A program made the position numbers and the translations under genes. The notes beneath the pieces were generated by a model. The model saw nothing but the letters and a program-made list of their open reading frames with translations, had not been told where the DNA came from and searched no databases. Of a stretch of DNA of 34,484 nt, positions 12,435-21,640 are shown one piece after another (position 1 is the stretch's first letter; every line of letters starts with the position of its first letter). Source of the stretch: a virus; IMG/VR virus record IMGVR_UViG_3300046804_003266, positions 1 to 34,484 of that record; one strand, given 5' to 3'.

Positions 12435-13588
12435 AGATTGGAGTTATTGGAGCAGGGAGACTTGGAATTTGCTTTGCTCTTTTGTTAGAAAAAGCAGGAT
12501 ATGATGTGATCGTCTCTGATTGTAGAGATGATTATGTGATTGGACTTAATAACCGTATCATCAATACAAATGAACCACAAGTTGCGGAGATGCTTGATGA
12601 TGCTAAAAACTTTAATGCAGTTTTGTGTAATATAGAAGTCATCAAGCAGTGTGATATTATTTACACTCTTGTCGCCACACCATCCTTATCTTCTGGGGAT
12701 TATGATGTTAGTGCCGTCTGGCAAGTTATAGATGATTTTAAAAATTGCCCATTCCCAGTTAGTGGGAAAACATTGGTAGTTGGATGCACTACAAATCCGG
12801 GAGACTGTGATGAGTTCCAATCACAATTAAGTGCATATGGTGTAGATGTCTTTTACAATCCAGAATTTATTGCTCAAGGATCGATTGTCAAAGATCTTCA
12901 GTATGCTGATATGGTTTTGGTTGGTGGGCATGAATCTAAAGTATATGAACATATATGTGATATTTACCGAAAGATTCAAATCTCCGAACCAAAAATTAAT
13001 CTAATGAGCAATACTGCCGCTGAAATTGTAAAGTTAGCTGTTAATTGTTTCTTAACTACTAAGATCAGTTATGCAAATATGGTTGGCGAAGTCATGACTC
13101 TCGCAGGTCTTGAGAATGAGATTGATCATGTTCTTAAAGCAATTGGATCTGATACTAGAGTTGGTAGTAAGTATTTGAAATATGGATATGGGTTTGGTGG
13201 TCCATGCTTACCAAGAGACAATCGTTCTTTTTCTGCTTATGCAAAAAAACTTGGACTTCAATATAATCTTGGAATGACCACTGATAATTTTAATGAGGAG
13301 CATTCTAAGTTTTTATTCAACTATTTTATTAATAAAAATACAAATAAAAGCATTCCATTTTGTTTTGATTATATTTCTTATAAAAAAGGAACAGATATTA
13401 TAACAGAAAGTCAACAATATAAACTTTGTACTATGCTGTTAGATGCTGGATATGAGGTTTATGTAATTGATAATGAAGCAGTTATAAGCAAAGTTAAAAA
13501 AGAATTGTGTGAGAAATATTATGATCGAGTAAAATTTTTTAATTCAAGATTTGATATTTCTGAAAACGTGTTTGATATTAACCTATAA
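12431..13588 (+). CDS. UDP-glucose/GDP-mannose dehydrogenase family protein
   Basis: The N-terminal Rossmann domain starts GVIGAGRLG. The catalytic Lys201 (AEIVKLAVN) and the thiohemiacetal-forming Cys259 (GFGGPCLPRD) are both present, as is NPEFIAQGSIVKD. The family oxidises the C6 alcohol of a UDP- or GDP-sugar to a uronic acid using two NAD+. 385 aa is short of the usual 410-450; the C-terminal domain looks compressed. The gene follows NAD+ synthetase with a 4-base overlap, placing NAD supply beside an NAD consumer. Expected product: UDP-glucuronate or a related acid sugar. Confidence 0.88.
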   Translation: MKIGVIGAGRLGICFALLLEKAGYDVIVSDCRDDYVIGLNNRIINTNEPQVAEMLDDAKNFNAVLCNIEVIKQCDIIYTLVATPSLSSGDYDVSAVWQVIDDFKNCPFPVSGKTLVVGCTTNPGDCDEFQSQLSAYGVDVFYNPEFIAQGSIVKDLQYADMVLVGGHESKVYEHICDIYRKIQISEPKINLMSNTAAEIVKLAVNCFLTTKISYANMVGEVMTLAGLENEIDHVLKAIGSDTRVGSKYLKYGYGFGGPCLPRDNRSFSAYAKKLGLQYNLGMTTDNFNEEHSKFLFNYFINKNTNKSIPFCFDYISYKKGTDIITESQQYKLCTMLLDAGYEVYVIDNEAVISKVKKELCEKYYDRVKFFNSRFDISENVFDINL

Positions 13589-13591
13589 ATA
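13584..13591 (+). promoter_or_regulatory. T4-type late promoter inside the glycan cluster
   Basis: TATAAATA at 13584-13591 overlaps the end of the dehydrogenase gene and precedes a 48-base gap, one of the few in the cluster. It would allow the genes from 13637 on to be expressed late independently of the promoter at 6250. Confidence 0.65.
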
Positions 13592-13636
13592 TTTTAAATT
13601 AAATTGTTTTTTGTATTTTTTGTTTGGAGATTTTGA

Positions 13637-14308
13637 ATGAACATTAACACTTATTATGAAGCCTATAAGGATGAATTGCTTCATAGTTTCAATGGATCTG
13701 ATAAAATTGTAAGAACTTACTCTCAAGCATATCAAGATCTTTTTGTTCTTACTGTTCTTGACGGAAAAAGGAATGGTACATATGTAGAAATAGGATCAAG
13801 TTATCCTATTGATTACAATAATACTTATATTTTAGAAAGTGAGTTTGGTTGGTCTGGAGTTTCTTTTGATAGGGATGAACTTCTTAATAAGATGTTTGAG
13901 AATGAAAGAAAGAATCCAATTGTTACTTGCGATGCTACTAGTGTTAACTACGCGGAGGAATTTGAGAAATATAATCTTCCAAATAGAATAGATTATTTGC
14001 AAGTAGATATTGAACCTGCAAGACAAACTCTAGCGGCACTTAAAGCAATTGATCACCAAAAATACAGATTTAATGTTATAACATTTGAGACTGATGTATA
14101 TGTTGGTGGAAATCAAGATGTTGTTAAAGAGTCTAGAGAGATGTTGCAAGATCTTGGTTACAAATTAGTTGCTTATCATGTAGCTAATGGAAATAATCCA
14201 TTTGAAGATTGGTATGTGGATCCGGAAATAGTTCCTGAGGAGAGATGGAAACCATTTGAAAGTCACTTTGTTGAGTGTGTAGACCTTTTTATTAAGAGCA
14301 AAGAATGA
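13637..14308 (+). CDS. FkbM-like SAM methyltransferase
   Basis: The order SQAYQDLFVL, GTYVEIGSSYP (SAM loop), then WSGVSFDRDE and DYLQVDIEP matches the FkbM family, which methylates hydroxyls of sugars and polyketides. 223 aa, soluble. The ATG has a TTGGAGA ribosome site. It is the first gene after an internal late promoter and overlaps the next gene by 4 bases. The acceptor is unknown, presumably a sugar of the glycan made here. Confidence 0.78.
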   Translation: MNINTYYEAYKDELLHSFNGSDKIVRTYSQAYQDLFVLTVLDGKRNGTYVEIGSSYPIDYNNTYILESEFGWSGVSFDRDELLNKMFENERKNPIVTCDATSVNYAEEFEKYNLPNRIDYLQVDIEPARQTLAALKAIDHQKYRFNVITFETDVYVGGNQDVVKESREMLQDLGYKLVAYHVANGNNPFEDWYVDPEIVPEERWKPFESHFVECVDLFIKSKE

Positions 14309-15144
14309 GTTACACTATTGGGCATTGGTCTGGGCAGTTTGGAAATAACATTCAACAAACTGCAAACGCTATTATGTTATCTGAGAGTAAAAAAACTAAT
14401 TTTATTCAAAACTTAGATCATGAAATTATAAATAAGTTTACAATTTCCTTTGGGGATAAGGAGCAAGAATCTTTATTATCTGGTAGATTTTTTGCCTGGC
14501 AGCAGTGGTATAATTCCACAACTGACTTATTTGAAGGGGGTAATGAAATCGGTCTTCCCCGAGAGTATCTTTATTCAAATATGCGTAGAATATGTAGAGA
14601 ATATATTGCACCAAATTTAAAAGTCAATGTTCAAGAACCATTTGATGATGATACAATTGTTATTCATTTGAGGAGTAGTGATGTTTATCATAAAATTTTT
14701 GATCCACCAACAAACTATGTTCAAAATCCTTTAGTATTTTATTTAAACTTAATTGATTCTTTTAAAGATGTAATTATAGTTACACAACAAGATAGAAATA
14801 ATCCTCTTATTTTTGAACTAGAAAAAATTGATAGAATTAAAATTCAACATTTGAGTAATGCTGAAGATATTGCGACAATCATGAGAGCAAAACATGTGGG
14901 ACTGTCTGGTGTTGGTACATTTGCAATGGCTTCTGCTTTGTGTTCTAGTAATGTTACTGATATCTACACAACCAATTTGCTATTGACTGAAAACTTAAAT
15001 CATAGTATATTTTATGGTACAGATGTAACTGTTCATGAAATGGAATTGGAAGATTATATTAAGATTCATCCTCATGAGGGTGGAGGGTGGTATAACACTG
15101 AAGAGCAAAGAAATTTTATTGTTAATTATGGATTGAACAAATGA
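14305..15144 (+). CDS. GT11/fucosyltransferase-superfamily-like glycosyltransferase
   Basis: The N-terminal GQFGNNIQQTANAI is a diverged GT11-like GxxGNxxxQ motif. IVIHLRSSD (about residues 118-126) stands in place of HxRRGD, and GVGTFAMASALCS replaces the SSxSWW segment. The fold is probably GT-B with a GDP-sugar donor. 279 aa, cytoplasmic. More distant from the two clear GT11 copies, so donor and linkage may differ. ATGA overlaps on both sides. Confidence 0.65.
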   Translation: MSYTIGHWSGQFGNNIQQTANAIMLSESKKTNFIQNLDHEIINKFTISFGDKEQESLLSGRFFAWQQWYNSTTDLFEGGNEIGLPREYLYSNMRRICREYIAPNLKVNVQEPFDDDTIVIHLRSSDVYHKIFDPPTNYVQNPLVFYLNLIDSFKDVIIVTQQDRNNPLIFELEKIDRIKIQHLSNAEDIATIMRAKHVGLSGVGTFAMASALCSSNVTDIYTTNLLLTENLNHSIFYGTDVTVHEMELEDYIKIHPHEGGGWYNTEEQRNFIVNYGLNK

Positions 15145-16133
15145 AAATATTTGTAACAGGTTGTGCTGGTCTTCTTGGATCTAATTATACTCGGCATCTT
15201 CTTCTCAATGGACATGAAGTAATTGGTATTGATGACTTGTCTGGTGGACACAAAGCTTTTGTTCCTAAGGGAGAAAATTTTACTTTTGTAAAATTGAATC
15301 TTGAAAAGAGAAAAAAAATTGTAGAACTTTTTGAAGAACATAAACCAGATGTTCTTCTTCATTTTGCTGCTTACGCTGCTGAAGGATTATCTCCTTTTAT
15401 CCGAAATTATAACTATAGAAATAATCTTATTTGTTCGGCAAACTTGATTAACGAATGTATTAATCATAATACAAAGATGATTTTTACATCTAGCATGGCT
15501 GTATACGGAGCTCAGGAACCTCCATTTACTGAAGATAAAGTACCGCAACCAATTGATCCATATGGTGTAGCTAAGTATGCTGTTGAATGTGATTTGAGAT
15601 TAGCTCATGAACAATTTGGTCTTCGCTACAATATTGTGAGACCTCATAACGTTCTTGGGGTTTATCAAAATATTTGGGATCGATATCGTAATGTAATTGG
15701 TATTTTTATCCGAAAAACTTTAAACGGACAACCAATTCTTGTTTATGGTGATGGGGAGCAAACCCGTGCCTTCTCAGACATTAAATATTACATGGAACCA
15801 TTTGATAAACTTTTAACAGATCATGATGGGGAAATATTTAATATCGGTGCAGACAAATATTTCTCACTAAATCAAGTTGCAGAAACCGTACAAAAGATTG
15901 GTAAAAAATATGGGTATGATGTTCCGATTGAACATGGTCAACCCAGACATGAAGTAAAACACGCTTATTGTGATCATACGAAAGCAAAAACAGTATTAGA
16001 ATTTAAAGATAATACTAATCTAGATGAATTAATCGAGAGCGTTTTTGTTTGGGCTATGAAAGAACCAAATCGAAAAGTGAAGAATATGGACTATGAAGTT
16101 AACCAAGGAATTTATGACTACTGGAAGGAGTAA
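15141..16133 (+). CDS. NAD-dependent sugar-nucleotide epimerase (GalE/WcaG-like SDR)
   Basis: The NAD loop is GCAGLLGS (residues 7-14), the DDLSGG segment follows strand 2 as in UDP-glucose 4-epimerases, and the active site has TSSMAVYG with Y..AK (YGVAK). 330 aa, the usual size. RPHNVLG and GDGEQTRAFSDI are also family features. It probably interconverts or epimerises a UDP-sugar for one of the transferases. The exact substrate is not decided by sequence alone. It overlaps the previous gene by 4 bases. Confidence 0.85.
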   Translation: MKIFVTGCAGLLGSNYTRHLLLNGHEVIGIDDLSGGHKAFVPKGENFTFVKLNLEKRKKIVELFEEHKPDVLLHFAAYAAEGLSPFIRNYNYRNNLICSANLINECINHNTKMIFTSSMAVYGAQEPPFTEDKVPQPIDPYGVAKYAVECDLRLAHEQFGLRYNIVRPHNVLGVYQNIWDRYRNVIGIFIRKTLNGQPILVYGDGEQTRAFSDIKYYMEPFDKLLTDHDGEIFNIGADKYFSLNQVAETVQKIGKKYGYDVPIEHGQPRHEVKHAYCDHTKAKTVLEFKDNTNLDELIESVFVWAMKEPNRKVKNMDYEVNQGIYDYWKE

Positions 16134-16136
16134 AAA

Positions 16137-16805
16137 ATGAAACCACAAGTTCTTGTATACACACCAAAAAACAAAAAGACAAAGGTAGAAAAACCATTTA
16201 GTTTGAAAGAACTTTACGAAGAGGCATGTGAATGTTATGTATCTGATATTTACCAGCATCTACCAGTCTTGTATCAGTACGCAAATGATTGTGATCATGT
16301 AACTGAAATGGGAGCAAGAGGAGGAAATAGCACTAGGGCTTTCCTGTATGCAAATCCTAAGAAGTTTGTTTCTTACGATTATCAATATGAAAACCCAGAA
16401 CCTCATCTAGCTCGTGAAGTTAATCAATTGATTTCTATTTTTGAAAAAGCAAAAGAACAGGGAGTCAATTGTGAGTATATTGGTGCTGATGTTCTGACTA
16501 TTGAGATCGAAGAAACCGATCTTCTCTTTATTGATACATGGCATTGTTATGATCAACTTAAGAAAGAATTGGAACTTCATGCAGGAAAAGTAAGGAAATA
16601 TATTGCTTTCCATGATACCTACACTTATGGTAAGAAGGGAGAAGGGTATCCTAGTATGGATGTGAATCATCCAAACAGGGATAGTTTGAGTGGAGAAGGT
16701 GGAATCCGAAAAGCAATTGACGAATTCCTAGAAGCAAATCCCGAATGGGAGATTAATTATGAGACAGAAGAAAACAATGGTCTAATTGTAATCGCAAAAG
16801 ATTGA
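16137..16805 (+). CDS. Class I SAM methyltransferase-like protein (CmcI/MT24-like)
   Basis: VTEMGARGGNSTRAFL is the SAM-binding loop with the GGxS variant seen in cephalosporin hydroxylase-like and Methyltransf_24 proteins. LLFIDTWHCYDQLKKELE and IAFHDTYTYG give the acidic metal or substrate residues typical of that group. 222 aa. The same architecture recurs at 18592-19188. Likely sugar O-methylation, but hydroxylase-like members have other reactions. Three bases after the previous stop with an AAGGAG ribosome site. Confidence 0.7.
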   Translation: MKPQVLVYTPKNKKTKVEKPFSLKELYEEACECYVSDIYQHLPVLYQYANDCDHVTEMGARGGNSTRAFLYANPKKFVSYDYQYENPEPHLAREVNQLISIFEKAKEQGVNCEYIGADVLTIEIEETDLLFIDTWHCYDQLKKELELHAGKVRKYIAFHDTYTYGKKGEGYPSMDVNHPNRDSLSGEGGIRKAIDEFLEANPEWEINYETEENNGLIVIAKD

Positions 16806-16806
16806 T

Positions 16807-17667
16807 ATGAGAATTTTTGATACTTTTAGATTTTTCAATGAACTAGAACTTTTAGAATTAAGACTCAACGTCTTAAATGATGTAGTTGATTACTTTGTTC
16901 TTACGGAGTCTCCATTTACTATCAGTGGAAAAGAAAAACCTCTTTATTATTTGGAGAATAAAGATAAGTTTTCAAAGTTTAATGATAAGATTATTCACAA
17001 TGTAACTGAAACTATTCCTACTGATTTCTCTGATTATATTGAGAAGAAACAGTATCATACTCCATATAAAAATATTGATGTTAATTGTGGGCAACCTTTT
17101 TATGAAATACCTCTAAGATACCAGAGGGACATATACGCTAGAGATTGTACTGTTTATGGTTTGTTGAAAGCCGAAGTAAAGGATGATGATATTGTAATTG
17201 TAAGTGATGCTGATGAAATTATTAATCCTTATATTTTAGAAGATTTGGATTGGTTTGATTCTGATAATCACTATGCTTGCCTTCAAAGATCATTCTATTA
17301 CAAATTAAACATCCTTTACCAAGAAAATTGGATTGGTAGTAGAATATGTTCTTGGGAACATTTGAAAAAAATTAGTGCGGATCAATTAAGACAAAGTGCT
17401 GAAACAGCATACAAAATAGAATCTGGTGGATGGCATTGGAGTTATTTTGGAGATGCTGAAAAATTCAGAGCAAAATTATCTGCATGTGCAGACTGTCATA
17501 TGAATGTACCTGAGATTGTAGACACCGCAGAAGAAAAAATTAAAAATGGGTTAGACCCTTTAAATAGGGGAGTCGTTTATCCTACAGTTCCTTTGGATGA
17601 TAGTTTTCCTGAATATATTCTCAACAATAAAGAAAAGTATTCTGAATTTATTAAACCATGGAATTGA
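16807..17667 (+). CDS. GT17-like N-acetylglucosaminyltransferase
   Basis: The opening (FDTFRFFNELELLELRLNVL, then DYFVLTESPFTISGKEKPL), the YQRDIYAR helix, the DDDIVIVSDADEI metal site and GGWHWSYFGD are the signatures of GT17. The type member is the animal beta-1,4-mannosyl-glycoprotein beta-1,4-GlcNAc transferase (MGAT3). The phage protein, 286 aa, lacks the animal membrane anchor. It would use UDP-GlcNAc or a related donor. It overlaps the following gene by 10 bases. Confidence 0.85.
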   Translation: MRIFDTFRFFNELELLELRLNVLNDVVDYFVLTESPFTISGKEKPLYYLENKDKFSKFNDKIIHNVTETIPTDFSDYIEKKQYHTPYKNIDVNCGQPFYEIPLRYQRDIYARDCTVYGLLKAEVKDDDIVIVSDADEIINPYILEDLDWFDSDNHYACLQRSFYYKLNILYQENWIGSRICSWEHLKKISADQLRQSAETAYKIESGGWHWSYFGDAEKFRAKLSACADCHMNVPEIVDTAEEKIKNGLDPLNRGVVYPTVPLDDSFPEYILNNKEKYSEFIKPWN

Positions 17668-18608
17668 TCGAGGGTGTAGCACTTTCTGATTTATGTGATT
17701 ATTCCTTCGGAGATCAGTCTGGACAATGGGGGAATATTTTTACATCTTTTATGAAAGATGCAAATTTAACTAATCTTGAATTTGTAAGTAAAGTATTTGA
17801 AATAAAAAAGAGTCGTAATTTCATGACTCTTTTTATTGATAATATAAGACTTTATAAAAGAGACATTAAAGAAGTAAAGCCAGAAGATAAAAAATACGTT
17901 CAATCCTTAATGGAAAATAGTGATCTTTTAAAGTTGTGTTCTCACTTTAAAGATATGAATTTTATAATCTTTACAAATTTAGAAGATACTCCTATAGATG
18001 ATTTTATATTTGATTTGATTCCAGATAATGTTTTATGTATTTCTGCTGCAAATGCATCTTCCTGGGGTGGTAAGGTTATTCCTGCACCTTATGGATTACA
18101 AAGGCAAATGAGTCCTCATGATAATAGGAATCAGATCCTTAAATCTATTATGGATAATAATATTACCCCAAGCAATCTTTTATACATAAATCATAGCATT
18201 AATACTAATCTAAAAGAAAGATCTGGAATTAATGAAATATTTGAGAATAAAGAATGGGCACTAGTTGATAAGGAAAGAGTTGATTACGAATCTTTTCTAA
18301 AAAAGATTTTAAATCATAAGTTTATGATATGCCCAATTGGTAATGCGTTAGATTGTCACAGAAATTGGGAAGTAATATATCTTAGAAGAGTTCCTGTAAT
18401 GAGGAGACATCCATATCTGGAGGAATTATTTAAAGATTATCCTGTACTTTTTGTAGATCAATACGAAGATTTAACTGAAGATATTTTGGTAGAGAATGAG
18501 TATCTTTATCAAAAAATTAAGTCTATGAATCTTGATGGATTGACCCTTCCTTATTTTTATGATAATATTGTAAATAAGTATTCAAGCATAAATGAACTCG
18601 TTAAATAA
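17658..18608 (+). CDS. Exostosin-like glycosyltransferase, putative
   Basis: The C-terminal third has the pattern of GT47/exostosin-like donor domains: ICPIGNALDCHRNWEVIYLRRVPVM (in part), where HR.WE and the following hydrophobic strand form the nucleotide-sugar pocket, then LFKDYPVLFVDQYEDL. The N-terminal 180 residues are not assigned. 316 aa, no signal peptide. The assignment is by pattern memory only. The gene is coupled to both neighbours. Confidence 0.55.
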   Translation: MELIEGVALSDLCDYSFGDQSGQWGNIFTSFMKDANLTNLEFVSKVFEIKKSRNFMTLFIDNIRLYKRDIKEVKPEDKKYVQSLMENSDLLKLCSHFKDMNFIIFTNLEDTPIDDFIFDLIPDNVLCISAANASSWGGKVIPAPYGLQRQMSPHDNRNQILKSIMDNNITPSNLLYINHSINTNLKERSGINEIFENKEWALVDKERVDYESFLKKILNHKFMICPIGNALDCHRNWEVIYLRRVPVMRRHPYLEELFKDYPVLFVDQYEDLTEDILVENEYLYQKIKSMNLDGLTLPYFYDNIVNKYSSINELVK

Positions 18609-19188
18609 CTTTTGCAATAAAGCATTGCATGGAGGTCTAGATTCTGACCGACATATTATTTCAATTTTTTCAATCGCTTTAGCTTCAAAAGGTAAAACTT
18701 ATGTTGAACTTGGAGTTAGAGAGGGGCATACAACGGAACCTTTGTATGAAGCGGCAAAATTAAATAATGGTCATCTATGGTCGGTAGACATTAATCCACC
18801 AACAGAATTCAAACCGAACAATGGAAATTATACGTTTTGCAAACAGGACAGTATAGAATTTCTTGAACAGTGGCCTAAAGATAAAAAGATTGATATTGCA
18901 TATGTTGATGATTGGCATTCATATCCTCATGTTAAGCGTCAATTAGAACTTCTGGATGAACTAGTTGGTCCCACCAGCATTATTTTGTTGCATGATTTAA
19001 TGTATGGGAACACTGATCCATTTTATCATTCTGACCTAACTTTGAGGGATGGTCAGTGGGCAGAGGGTGGACCTTATAGGGCAGTTGCAGAACTAAACCC
19101 TCAATTTTGGGAATGGGCAACTCTCCCTTGGAACAATGGTTTGACCATTCTTAGAAAAAAATACAGTAACAAATACCATAGGATTTAA
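18592..19188 (+). CDS. Class I SAM methyltransferase-like protein (MT24-like, second copy)
   Basis: TYVELGVREGHTTEPL is the SAM loop, LWSVDIN the acidic end of strand 2, and IAYVDDWHSYPHVKRQLELL with ILLHDLMYG matches the gene at 16137 (FIDTWHCYDQLKKELEL, AFHDTYTYG). 198 aa, lacking the N-terminal extension of that gene. The two are diverged paralogues. It starts 17 bases before the end of the upstream gene. Role: probable modification of a glycan sugar. Confidence 0.72.
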   Translation: MNSLNNFCNKALHGGLDSDRHIISIFSIALASKGKTYVELGVREGHTTEPLYEAAKLNNGHLWSVDINPPTEFKPNNGNYTFCKQDSIEFLEQWPKDKKIDIAYVDDWHSYPHVKRQLELLDELVGPTSIILLHDLMYGNTDPFYHSDLTLRDGQWAEGGPYRAVAELNPQFWEWATLPWNNGLTILRKKYSNKYHRI

Positions 19189-19190
19189 TT

Positions 19191-20126
19191 ATGTTAGCAG
19201 TAAGCATTCATGAACATGCTGGACTTGGAAATCAAATTTGGAGAGCAGTAGCATGTAGAGTTTTTGCAGATCGACTTGGATATGATTATGCAATTAGTCA
19301 CCCAGGTTGGCGTGGACCTTTTCTTGATTTTGATTTTGGTAAGAGTATTGATTTAAATATTGAAACTGATCCTGATGTTCCAGAAATTTTTCCTGAAGGA
19401 ATTGATTCTTATTATCACGAACATTGGGTACATGGTCCTGTAGGTCCAATTGGATATGTTGATGAAAGTCTTTTTACAATTAAAGACAATACTTATCTAA
19501 ATGGTGATTTTCAAAGAATGAAATATATTGAAGATTATCGTGATAAGATTTGCGATTGGCTGTCTTATGATGATAAGTATAAAATTACGGATTATTCTTC
19601 TGAAGATATTTGTGTAATTCAAGTTCGTGGTGGCGATTATACTACTGGACATTCTATGCTTCCTTCAGAGTATTATCAAACTGCAATGAAGCACATGCTT
19701 GATAATAACCCTAATATCAAATTTGTTATTGTTACTGATGATCCTCATACTGCTAGAAAGTTAATTCCTGGTGTCGAGGTTGTTGGATCTGCAATTTCCG
19801 AAGAAAAAGATCTATATCAAAAAAATATTTCTTGGTATACCTATCCAGGTGGTCCAGTTTCTATTGATTATAGTATTTTAAATACTTGTAAGTATGCAAT
19901 CATATCTGCATCTACTTTTGCTTTCTGGCCTGTATGGACTAATAAAGAACTAAAGAACGTTATAGTTCCTAAGTATTGGTTTGATTGGTCTAGATCTTCT
20001 GGTTGGTGGAGACCTTGGGATGGTATTGTTTCTGATGAAAGGTGGTTATGGTTGGATAGAGATGGAGATCTTTACCCCGGATCAGTTTGTAAAGAAGAAA
20101 GAGATAATTACAATTACGTCTATTGA
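19191..20126 (+). CDS. GT11-like fucosyltransferase
   Basis: GLGNQIWRAVACRVFADRLGY is a GT11-type start, VIQVRGGDY replaces HVRRGD, and the FVIVTDDPHTA strand and SASTFAFWPVW replace the SSxSWW region. 311 aa. The C-terminal 50 residues, rich in Trp (RSSGWWRPWDG, ERWLWLDRDGD), have no counterpart in the other GT11 copies and might contact the acceptor. A GDP-sugar donor is expected. Two bases after the preceding stop. Confidence 0.75.
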   Translation: MLAVSIHEHAGLGNQIWRAVACRVFADRLGYDYAISHPGWRGPFLDFDFGKSIDLNIETDPDVPEIFPEGIDSYYHEHWVHGPVGPIGYVDESLFTIKDNTYLNGDFQRMKYIEDYRDKICDWLSYDDKYKITDYSSEDICVIQVRGGDYTTGHSMLPSEYYQTAMKHMLDNNPNIKFVIVTDDPHTARKLIPGVEVVGSAISEEKDLYQKNISWYTYPGGPVSIDYSILNTCKYAIISASTFAFWPVWTNKELKNVIVPKYWFDWSRSSGWWRPWDGIVSDERWLWLDRDGDLYPGSVCKEERDNYNYVY

Positions 20127-20137
20127 TGAGGAAAAAA

Positions 20138-20965
20138 ATGAAAAAATTACAACAAAAAGGATTGCATGGTTGGATTGCTGCAGATCAAAATGTTCTAGAA
20201 GATTATGCTAAAGCATGTCTTCATGTATGTGATGATGATGAGTTTAAAAATTTTAAAAAAAATGAATCTTATCGTCCAATTGTTGAGGGTGGTCCAAGAC
20301 TTTTATTTGATACTTATTTGAATCACATTCTTGAGCATAATGAAAAGGATATTTTTCTAAGTAATTTGGAAAAGTTTAAAATTAATGATTCTGTGGGAAA
20401 CCCTGATATATACGAGGATCAACGAATTGGTGGTTTTTCTCCATCAACATTGAAGTTTGCTTTTAATGCAATTGATATTTTGGAATTTGTAAAAGACCAC
20501 GGAGACATTTCAAAAATTAAAAATGTTGTCGAAATTGGTGGTGGATATGGGGGTTTGTGTCTAATTTTATCTGGATTCATTGAATTTGAAACATATACAC
20601 TAATTGATCTTCCTGAAACATGTAAGTTGGTTGAGAAGTATATCGCCCAATTTCCTTCCCTTGAAAATAAAGTGAAGACTTTACCCTGCACAGAACTGAC
20701 TGATAAATCCTTTTCTAATATTGACCTTTCAATTGCAGTTAACTCTCTTTCTGAGTGTGACAGATTGACTCAATTGGATTACTTTGATAATATTATTTCT
20801 AAGTCTGATTTTTCATATATTGTAAGAAATCCAGATACGCAAAGTAGACTAGAAGATCATCTAGCTTGTATAAATTCTTTGGGTGATGAGTTCTTAGTTG
20901 ACGACAGTGGTAGAGTTGAACAATCGTATAGCAATCAAATAATTGTTTATATAAAAAGAGCATGA
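20138..20965 (+). CDS. Putative sugar O-methyltransferase
   Basis: The block RIGGFSPSTLKFAFNAIDIL followed by VVEIGGGYGGLCLIL and TYTLIDLPETC is characteristic of the putative sugar O-methyltransferase family found in polysaccharide gene clusters. The GGGYGG loop binds SAM. ATG at 20138 is preferred because GAGG lies 6 bases upstream; ATG at 20126, on the previous stop, is the alternative. 275 aa. The last 40 residues (VDDSGRVEQSYSNQIIVY) form the usual closing strands. It overlaps the next gene by 4 bases. Confidence 0.78.
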   Translation: MKKLQQKGLHGWIAADQNVLEDYAKACLHVCDDDEFKNFKKNESYRPIVEGGPRLLFDTYLNHILEHNEKDIFLSNLEKFKINDSVGNPDIYEDQRIGGFSPSTLKFAFNAIDILEFVKDHGDISKIKNVVEIGGGYGGLCLILSGFIEFETYTLIDLPETCKLVEKYIAQFPSLENKVKTLPCTELTDKSFSNIDLSIAVNSLSECDRLTQLDYFDNIISKSDFSYIVRNPDTQSRLEDHLACINSLGDEFLVDDSGRVEQSYSNQIIVYIKRA

Positions 20966-21633
20966 TTGATCTTTCAAATGTAACTTTATTCTGCATTTCA
21001 TCGAACAATATTCCTGGAGCAATATATGCACTCCAAAAAAGTATGGAGGGAATTAATTTTGGTGCTACCAAATTAATTACTCATGAAAATCCCAAAGATC
21101 TTCCCGAAGGAATTGAATTTTCTCAATGCTATAAAATAGAATCAATCCATGATTACAACTATTATTGCATCTATAATCTTACTCAACATATCGATACTGA
21201 GTATTGTTTACTTGTTCAACCGGATGGGTATGTTATTAGACCGTGGAAATGGGACAATGAATGGTTCAACTATGATTACATCGGAGCTCCCTGGAGATGG
21301 GAAGAAGCATCATTCATAACTCCTTTTGGGGAGCACATTTCTGTTGGTAATGGTGGGTTCTCTTTTAGGAGTAAAAAACTTCTTGACGTACCAAAAAATA
21401 CTTATATTGAATGGGATGTAAATAAAGGAGATTTTTACAAGCATTTTGGGTATGGATCTACATCTGAAGATGGAAATATATGTGTACACAATAGGCATAT
21501 ATATGAGGAGCAAGGATGTAAGTTTGCTCCAGTAGAAGTTGCAGCTAAATTTTCAAAAGAAAGACATATATCACCGTACCATGATGGCGTAGATACATTT
21601 GGATTTCACTTTTTTGTTCAGGATATTAGATGA
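20962..21633 (+). CDS. DUF5672-family putative glycosyltransferase
   Basis: LLVQPDGYVIRPWKWDNEWF, DYIGAPW, VGNGGFSFRSKKLLD and the closing GFHFF follow the DUF5672 pattern, a GT-A-like domain common in polysaccharide and multi-domain glycosyltransferases. The QPDG motif replaces DXD as the metal site. 223 aa. No signal peptide. Donor unknown. It overlaps the preceding gene by 4 bases and ends 7 bases before the second GT11 copy. Confidence 0.78.
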   Translation: MIDLSNVTLFCISSNNIPGAIYALQKSMEGINFGATKLITHENPKDLPEGIEFSQCYKIESIHDYNYYCIYNLTQHIDTEYCLLVQPDGYVIRPWKWDNEWFNYDYIGAPWRWEEASFITPFGEHISVGNGGFSFRSKKLLDVPKNTYIEWDVNKGDFYKHFGYGSTSEDGNICVHNRHIYEEQGCKFAPVEVAAKFSKERHISPYHDGVDTFGFHFFVQDIR

Positions 21634-21640
21634 GGTAATT

